Origin: Anaerohalosphaeraceae bacterium
GTDB lineage: Bacteria; Planctomycetota; Phycisphaerae; Sedimentisphaerales; Anaerohalosphaeraceae
DNA length: 64,000 nt
Direction: 5' to 3'
Assembly: GCA_035378985.1 (NCBI GenBank)
Contig: DAOSUR010000014.1
Coordinates: 1-64,000 of the forward strand
The position numbers and the translations under genes were made by a program. The first letter of the stretch is position 1. Each line of letters starts with the position of its first letter. Below the pieces are notes generated by a model that saw nothing but the letters and a program-made list of their open reading frames with translations, searched no databases and was not told the origin of the DNA. Below, one piece after another: positions 59,186 through 64,000 of the stretch.

Positions 59186-60136
59186 CTATGATTCGTTGGT
59201 TTGCTTTTCCAAAAACGAAACGGGCTTGTCCTCCGCCGAGGCCGGCTGGAGAAACTCCATCTGCTTCATCCACATCAGGCAGTCCTCCAGCCAGCAGGCC
59301 GCCGGACCGGCTGTCGGACGCGTTCCGAATCCGTGCCCGCCCTTGCGGTAAATATGCAGTTCCGCCGGAATGCCCGCCTTCCGCAGCCCCTGATAAAAGA
59401 GGATGCTGTTTTCCGGCAAAACCGTCTTGTCATCGTCCGCATGGATTAAAAAAGTCGGCGGCGTATCCTTTGTAATCTGCCGCTCATTGGACAGACGCTC
59501 CAGAAGTTCCTGCGGCGGCTCCGGTCCCAGCAGATTGGCCCGGGAGCTCCGATGCGTCCATTCGTCCTGCATCGAAATCACCGGATACACCAGCACCAGA
59601 AAATTCGGCCGATAGGACACGGAACCGACGGCATCCTTTACAGCAGACGACAGAGGAATTTCTCCAAAAAACGTTCCTGCCGTCGAGGCCAGATGACCGC
59701 CCGCCGAAAAGCCCAGGATTCCGATTCGGTCCGGATGGATATTCCAGTCGCGAGCGTGAAACCGCACCGTCTGAATCGCCCGCCGCGCATCCAGAATCGG
59801 AATCGGATGCCGATAGCCGTCGCCCGGCAGGCGGTACTTCAGAACAATGGCCGCAACGTTGTCCCGCCGCAGCCGTTCGGCAATCTCCCGGCCTTCGTGG
59901 TCGATCGCCAGATGAACGTATCCGCCGCCCGGACAAATCACCACCGCCGCTGTCGGGGCGGGTGTCTCGTTCGGCAGATACACATACAGCATCGGTTTGT
60001 CCTTGTCCTGTGACCCCAGAGCCCCGGGGATGGTTTCCTGCCAGAGCGGCAGAACCAGACAATTCGTCTGCGGGCTTTCCGCCGCCCAAAGATTTGCTCC
60101 GCTGCACACGGCACAGATGGCCAGCCAATACCGCAT
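59186..60136 (-). CDS. secreted alpha/beta hydrolase, probable acetyl esterase
   Basis: 316 aa. Signal peptide YWLAICAVCSGANLWA. The fold is that of the acetylxylan/pectin-acetylesterase-like family: oxyanion strand VICPGGGYVHLA, nucleophile GFSAGGHLAST (Ser near 147), Asp in LIHADDDKTV (about 241) and His in GGHGFGTRP (about 274). Removing acetyl groups would open pectin to the lyases. Promoter 35 nt upstream, GGGAG before the ATG. It is the first gene of the leftward operon esterase-DUF4861-kduI-kduD-kdgK-DUF72. Confidence 0.87.
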   Translation of the reverse strand: MRYWLAICAVCSGANLWAAESPQTNCLVLPLWQETIPGALGSQDKDKPMLYVYLPNETPAPTAAVVICPGGGYVHLAIDHEGREIAERLRRDNVAAIVLKYRLPGDGYRHPIPILDARRAIQTVRFHARDWNIHPDRIGILGFSAGGHLASTAGTFFGEIPLSSAVKDAVGSVSYRPNFLVLVYPVISMQDEWTHRSSRANLLGPEPPQELLERLSNERQITKDTPPTFLIHADDDKTVLPENSILFYQGLRKAGIPAELHIYRKGGHGFGTRPTAGPAACWLEDCLMWMKQMEFLQPASAEDKPVSFLEKQTNES

Positions 60137-60170
60137 TGTTCATCTCCCAAAATCAATTGAATAGTAAGAA

Positions 60171-60199
60171 AGTATCCTACCACAAACCGCACCCTTCAA
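60171..60199 (-). promoter_or_regulatory. promoter of the uronate operon
   Basis: Minus-strand TTGAAG (60194-60199), a 17-nt spacer and GATACT (60171-60176). It is divergent from the pectate-lyase genes, which have a TATAAT at 60331-60336 without a good -35 box. The 60137-60395 gap also holds TTTTGTGCA and TTGCGCAAAA, near-mirror motifs. Confidence 0.55.
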
Positions 60200-60395
60200 C
60201 AACGGGGCGAATGGGAAAAATCCGGACATGTTATCCCAGCCGACAGCCATTTTGTGCATCAAAAAAAGACAAATTGCGCAAAAATGAGCAAAAGGCCTTC
60301 CCCCGACTTTCCCGCCGTTTTCCGAATCATTATAATGCAGCAAGGGGCATTACTCCGAACCCCATATGAGGCGGACGATTCTTTGGGACAAACGT

Positions 60396-62492
60396 ATGAA
60401 AGAACAAACGTATCAGCAGCTGTTTTTCACACTTGTCCTCCTGACTGCTTCGGCGGCCTTCTCCTCAGACCGGCCCATCGGCTTTGCCGCCCTCGACGGG
60501 CAAGGCAGTCAGTATCTGGCCGGCGGAACCACAGGCGGAGCGGGCGGAACGGTCGTAACCGTTACAACGCTGGCCGATCTGAAATACTACGCCGGACAAA
60601 CCGCCAAATACATCATCCAGATTGCCGGCCCGATTATCTCCCCGACGCCGGGAACCGTTACCGTCAAAAGCAATAAAACCCTCATCGGCATCGGCAACGA
60701 CGCCGCCCTCGTCAACCACGGGCTCAATCTCAACGGCGTCAGCAACATCATCATCAAAAACCTGACAATCCGCGATTATTATATGATGGGCGACTATGAC
60801 GGAAAGCTGAATGATTATGATGCGATCGCCCTGCGGAATGCTCATCACGTCTGGATTGACCATTGTCACCTGAGCCGCGCCGGAGACGGGCTGCTGGATA
60901 TGACCTATGCCTCCGGATACGTCACGGTCTCCTGGACGATACTCAGCCATCACAACAAAACCGCCATCGCCAACGGCCCCAGCAGCGGAAGTCCGATAGG
61001 CACCTACACCTTTCACCACTGCTGGTTTGACAACACCACCCAGCGGAATGTAACCGGCGAGTGGGCGGATGTGCATGTCTTTAACTGCTGGCTGCTGGGG
61101 CTGCGCAGCTACGGGATGCTGCCGCGCTCTCTGACCCGAATGCGGCTGGAAAACCTGTACTTCCAGCAGGGCAAAGACGCCTACTATGAGACCTCCGGCG
61201 GACTGGTGGAAGCCGTCGGCTGCATCCTCGATTCGATGACCGGGCTGGCCGTGGCCAGCGGAAACGATTTTGTCCCGCCGTATCCGTATGTCCTAAACCC
61301 TGCGGCCCAGGTGCCGGCCCTGGTCCAATCCAAAGCCGGCCCGGGCGGTTTTGACAAATGGATGGGACCGCCGGTCATTCGCATCAACTTCCGGCCTGCG
61401 GCCGCCCCGGACGTCAAAGGCATGCTCTCCGATACCGGCGCCGCATTCGCCAATCGGGGAAACGGGTATGCCTACGGATGGAACGCCGACAACACCGCCA
61501 ACGCCTTCTGGCGTCATACACGCACCACCAAAGAAGGCGAAACCTACCTGGTGCCGGTCGATGCCGATTTCCGCCGCAACGCCTTCCTCACAACCGCCTC
61601 CGCAAGCCGGTTCTGGGAAATCGCACTCCCGAACGGCTGGTACCACATCACCCTGATGTGCGGCGACCCGGGCGATCCAAGAAACATCTTTCCCGAAAAC
61701 AATATCCCGCGGCTCAACAGCGTCCTGCTCGAAGGCATCCTGTTCGAAGACTCGGATGGGGCCGTTCTGTGGGATTATGACGAATATCAGGCGGTGGTGC
61801 AGGTTTCAGACGGCCGGCTGACGATTGCACAGGCGCCGGGCAGTTCCGACTCCGCCGCCCTGGGTTTTGTTGAAATCCGTCCGGCGATGACGCCGGTCTC
61901 CCCGGCCGCTCGCGGGCCGGGACTGGCCTGTCGAATCTATCCGGGCAGCTGGTCGTTCCTGCCGGATTTTGACTCCCTGTCTCCCGCGGCGAAAGGAGCC
62001 GTCCGCGATTTCAATCTCAGCTCCCTGTCGGTCCCGCCTCCCTTCGGGGCGGTGCTGGAAGGTTATCTGAACGTTCCCGAAGACGGCTGGTACACCTTTT
62101 TTGTCAGCAGCTCCGACGGAAGCCGTCTATTTGTCCATTCCATCGAAGTCGTCGATAATGACGGAGTCCACGGCCCGCAGGAGGCCGCCGGCTCCATCCT
62201 GCTCCAAGCCGGTCTGCATCCGATTCGGGTCGAATGCTTCACCCGCGGCACTGCGAATCCGGCCGTCTCCTGGTCCGGCCCTTCGTTCGCCAAGCGTCCG
62301 CTCGAGGCCGAACGCCTGACGCGGGACTGGCTGTATGGAGATTTTACCGGCAGCGGACGAGTCGATCTGGAAGACCTGTCCTGCCTGGCTGAACAATGGC
62401 TGCAGGAAGCCGGCTGGGAAAGAGACGGCGGACGCATCGACCTGTCCGTCTTTGCTCGAACGGCTCAAAACTGGCTGGCGGAAACCCCCTGA
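60396..62492 (+). CDS. secreted PL1 pectate lyase with PA14 and dockerin-like domains
   Basis: 698 aa from the ATG at 60396, so that a signal peptide (QQLFFTLVLLTASAAFS) is at the N-terminus; an ATG at 60366 gives 10 more residues. PL1 domain (about 30-300): right-handed beta-helix with KYIIQIAGPI, NKTLIGIGN, AHHVWIDHCHLS (about 150-161), DGLLDMTYASGYVTVSWTIL and FDNTTQRNV. A malectin-like beta domain (about 325-505, RINFRPAAAPDVKGML) and a PA14 domain (about 535-640, DGWYTFFVSSSDGSRLF) follow. The dockerin-like tail is GDFTGSGRVDLEDLSCLAEQWL with a degenerate second half. PL1 cleaves polygalacturonate by beta-elimination, feeding KduI downstream. Operon with the next lyase. Confidence 0.93.
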   Translation: MKEQTYQQLFFTLVLLTASAAFSSDRPIGFAALDGQGSQYLAGGTTGGAGGTVVTVTTLADLKYYAGQTAKYIIQIAGPIISPTPGTVTVKSNKTLIGIGNDAALVNHGLNLNGVSNIIIKNLTIRDYYMMGDYDGKLNDYDAIALRNAHHVWIDHCHLSRAGDGLLDMTYASGYVTVSWTILSHHNKTAIANGPSSGSPIGTYTFHHCWFDNTTQRNVTGEWADVHVFNCWLLGLRSYGMLPRSLTRMRLENLYFQQGKDAYYETSGGLVEAVGCILDSMTGLAVASGNDFVPPYPYVLNPAAQVPALVQSKAGPGGFDKWMGPPVIRINFRPAAAPDVKGMLSDTGAAFANRGNGYAYGWNADNTANAFWRHTRTTKEGETYLVPVDADFRRNAFLTTASASRFWEIALPNGWYHITLMCGDPGDPRNIFPENNIPRLNSVLLEGILFEDSDGAVLWDYDEYQAVVQVSDGRLTIAQAPGSSDSAALGFVEIRPAMTPVSPAARGPGLACRIYPGSWSFLPDFDSLSPAAKGAVRDFNLSSLSVPPPFGAVLEGYLNVPEDGWYTFFVSSSDGSRLFVHSIEVVDNDGVHGPQEAAGSILLQAGLHPIRVECFTRGTANPAVSWSGPSFAKRPLEAERLTRDWLYGDFTGSGRVDLEDLSCLAEQWLQEAGWERDGGRIDLSVFARTAQNWLAETP

Positions 62493-62539
62493 GAACTGCC
62501 TGGCGTCAATTGGTGAATCTGCTCAGAAAAAAGGTCCGT

Positions 62540-64000
62540 ATGAACACAAAAAAGCAATGTTGGTTCTGGCTGGTTTGTCTGTTTGTATTTCCATCTTTCT
62601 CATCCGCTCAGCCGCTGCGGATTGACCTGGACGTACGGCGGGATTCAACCGCCGCCGGATTTGAGTCCTGGCGGCCTGAAGAGGGGTTCCAACGGTCTTT
62701 CGGCAATGTCAAAATCTCCTTTGAGCTGCTCGAGCCGCCTGCGGGGACGAAGCTGACAATCGGCTGGCACAACAAAGACGGCCTGAAGGGCTACAAACTG
62801 GCGATGGACTGCCTGTATGCGCAGAAAGAGGATGGGAAAAATACGCACCCGAGCTTTGCCGGCGGAACCATCCGGATGACGCTGGAGGGGCTTTCTCCCG
62901 GACGGCATACCCTGTTGACTTATCACAACGCCCCCTGGCCCGCAGAGCGGTTTGGAAAGACCATCAGTCCCTGCCGAATCCGCCTCAATGGTCAGACTCT
63001 CCGGACAATCCAGCCCAGCCAGGCCACCGCAGATGACCGGCTCATCACAACGGCCTTTTTCGAAATCACCGCCGAAGACGGCAAACCGGTGATAATTGAT
63101 CTGGAACCGACTGGAAAGCCGGAGGAACAGATTTGCACGGCGGTCTTAAACGGCTTGGAAATCGACCGTCCGTATGCCCCCGGCTCCGTGCCGGAAAACC
63201 CGATTCCATCAGACGGCGATTTTCACGTCTTTGCCCACAATGACCTACCCAGTCCCGGTTCGGCCGGCAAAGGCCGCACCGAATTGAGATGGTCCGCCGC
63301 TCAGGGGGCCGCTTTTTATGATGTGTATCTCGGCACAGACCGCTTATCCGTCGAAAAGGCCTCTTTAACCGATTCAGCAATTTACAAAGGGCGCCTGCCG
63401 GCCGGACAAACCGCGTTTCCCGCCGAAAATCTCCACAGCAAAGACACCTACTTCTGGCGGGTGGATGCCGTTTCCGAAGACGGCACGATTCGAAAGGGCT
63501 CCGTCTGGAGTTTCCGGGTTCGCCGTGTTGCCTTCCCCTCGGCGGAAGGATACGGACGCTTCGCCCGCGGCGGACGCGGCGGACGCGTCATCGCCGTAAC
63601 CACACTGGATGATTACGACCCGCAGGCCGGCGAGCCGGTCATTGACGGTTCGCTCCGCAAGGCCCTCGAAGTGGAAAAAGGGCCGCGCGTCATCATCTTC
63701 CGGGTCGGCGGCACCATCTTCCTGAAGAACAGTTTGACTATCCCGCCGGACGGAGGCGATGTGTATGTGGCGGGCCAAACGGCTCCCGGCGACGGCATTT
63801 GTCTGGCCCGATATTCCTTTGGGATGAACAGCACCGCAGACGCTGTGATTCGATTTATTCGGACCCGTGTCGGCGATTTCGCCAAAAAACCGCTGGACGG
63901 GATGGGGATGGCCGGCTGCGACCACTGCATCATCGACCACTGTTCCATCAGCTGGAGCCTGGATGAGGGGGTCAGCACCCGCGGGGCTAAAAACATCACC
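62540..64000 (+). CDS. secreted PL1-like pectate lyase, truncated at window edge
   Basis: Open from the ATG at 62540 to base 64000 (487 codons) with no stop. Signal peptide CWFWLVCLFVFPSFSSA. N-terminal carbohydrate-binding-like domain (about 20-210), then a fibronectin-III-like domain (about 240-330, TELRWSAAQGAAFYDVYLG and YFWRVDAVS), then the PL1 lyase start: FPSAEGYGRFARGGRGGRV, RVIIFRVGGTIFLKNSLTI and DHCIIDHCSISWSLDEGVS. The catalytic Arg region lies beyond the edge. 47 nt separates it from the previous lyase gene, so they are probably one transcript. The frame is consistent and shows no frameshift. Confidence 0.92.
   Translation, partial: MNTKKQCWFWLVCLFVFPSFSSAQPLRIDLDVRRDSTAAGFESWRPEEGFQRSFGNVKISFELLEPPAGTKLTIGWHNKDGLKGYKLAMDCLYAQKEDGKNTHPSFAGGTIRMTLEGLSPGRHTLLTYHNAPWPAERFGKTISPCRIRLNGQTLRTIQPSQATADDRLITTAFFEITAEDGKPVIIDLEPTGKPEEQICTAVLNGLEIDRPYAPGSVPENPIPSDGDFHVFAHNDLPSPGSAGKGRTELRWSAAQGAAFYDVYLGTDRLSVEKASLTDSAIYKGRLPAGQTAFPAENLHSKDTYFWRVDAVSEDGTIRKGSVWSFRVRRVAFPSAEGYGRFARGGRGGRVIAVTTLDDYDPQAGEPVIDGSLRKALEVEKGPRVIIFRVGGTIFLKNSLTIPPDGGDVYVAGQTAPGDGICLARYSFGMNSTADAVIRFIRTRVGDFAKKPLDGMGMAGCDHCIIDHCSISWSLDEGVSTRGAKNIT

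Overview
The window looks like chromosome from an anaerobic, plant-polysaccharide-degrading planctomycete of the class Phycisphaerae, Sedimentisphaerales-like. This is inferred from gene content; no rRNA is present. The supporting signs are secreted proteins ending in degenerate dockerin-like repeats (GDVNGDC...DLSDWAAGWL type), pseudopilins with a GFTLIELLVVIAIIG head, a DUF11 lipoprotein, a homocysteine methyltransferase/MetF fusion, and a PPi-type phosphofructokinase. Promoters are ordinary sigma70-like TTGACA/TATAAT boxes. TAA, TGA and TAG are all used as stops.

Left edge (1-2260): a CRISPR array of seven identical 36-nt repeats, cut by the window edge, with its probable leader, cas2 and cas1 all read leftward from beside a tRNA-His gene. 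No interference genes are in the window.

2.3-21 kb is mostly housekeeping: PPi-phosphofructokinase, the HMT/MetF fusion, accB-accC, a PQQ-type beta-propeller, a MarR regulator, a large TPR surface protein, a GLUG-repeat dockerin protein, a ZIP transporter, envelope lipoproteins, rmuC, a hydrolase and fucU. 21-33 kb holds repeat-rich DNA, a 1598-aa CotH/lamin-tail/dockerin protein, murE, a transglutaminase-fold protein and a large MscS-type channel.

33.5-40.4 kb is an operon obgE-coaX-(MnmE-like GTPase)-mutS-phosphodiesterase. The MnmE-like protein lacks the C-terminal Cys motif. mutS carries an in-frame TAG just after Walker A. The exported phosphodiesterase ends in a copy of the MutS C-terminal tail, at 73 of 87 identical bases. 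This is the most unusual spot in the window.

40.4-50.5 kb (minus strand): DUF4416, a HepT/MntA toxin-antitoxin pair, proS, an apt-aroB pair, a primary-type sigma factor, and the conserved cmk-plsC-ispH-rpsA cluster.

50.6-64 kb is the accessory carbohydrate region: two pseudopilins flanking a SpoIIE-type phosphatase, one with a perfect 24-bp LacI-type palindrome on its promoter. A pectin/uronate locus follows. Two secreted PL1 pectate lyases point right; an esterase, a DUF4861 protein, KduI, KduD, KdgK and a DUF72 protein form a leftward operon. Together these would cut pectate, deacetylate it, isomerise unsaturated uronates and phosphorylate KDG. No wholly new multi-gene system could be demonstrated.
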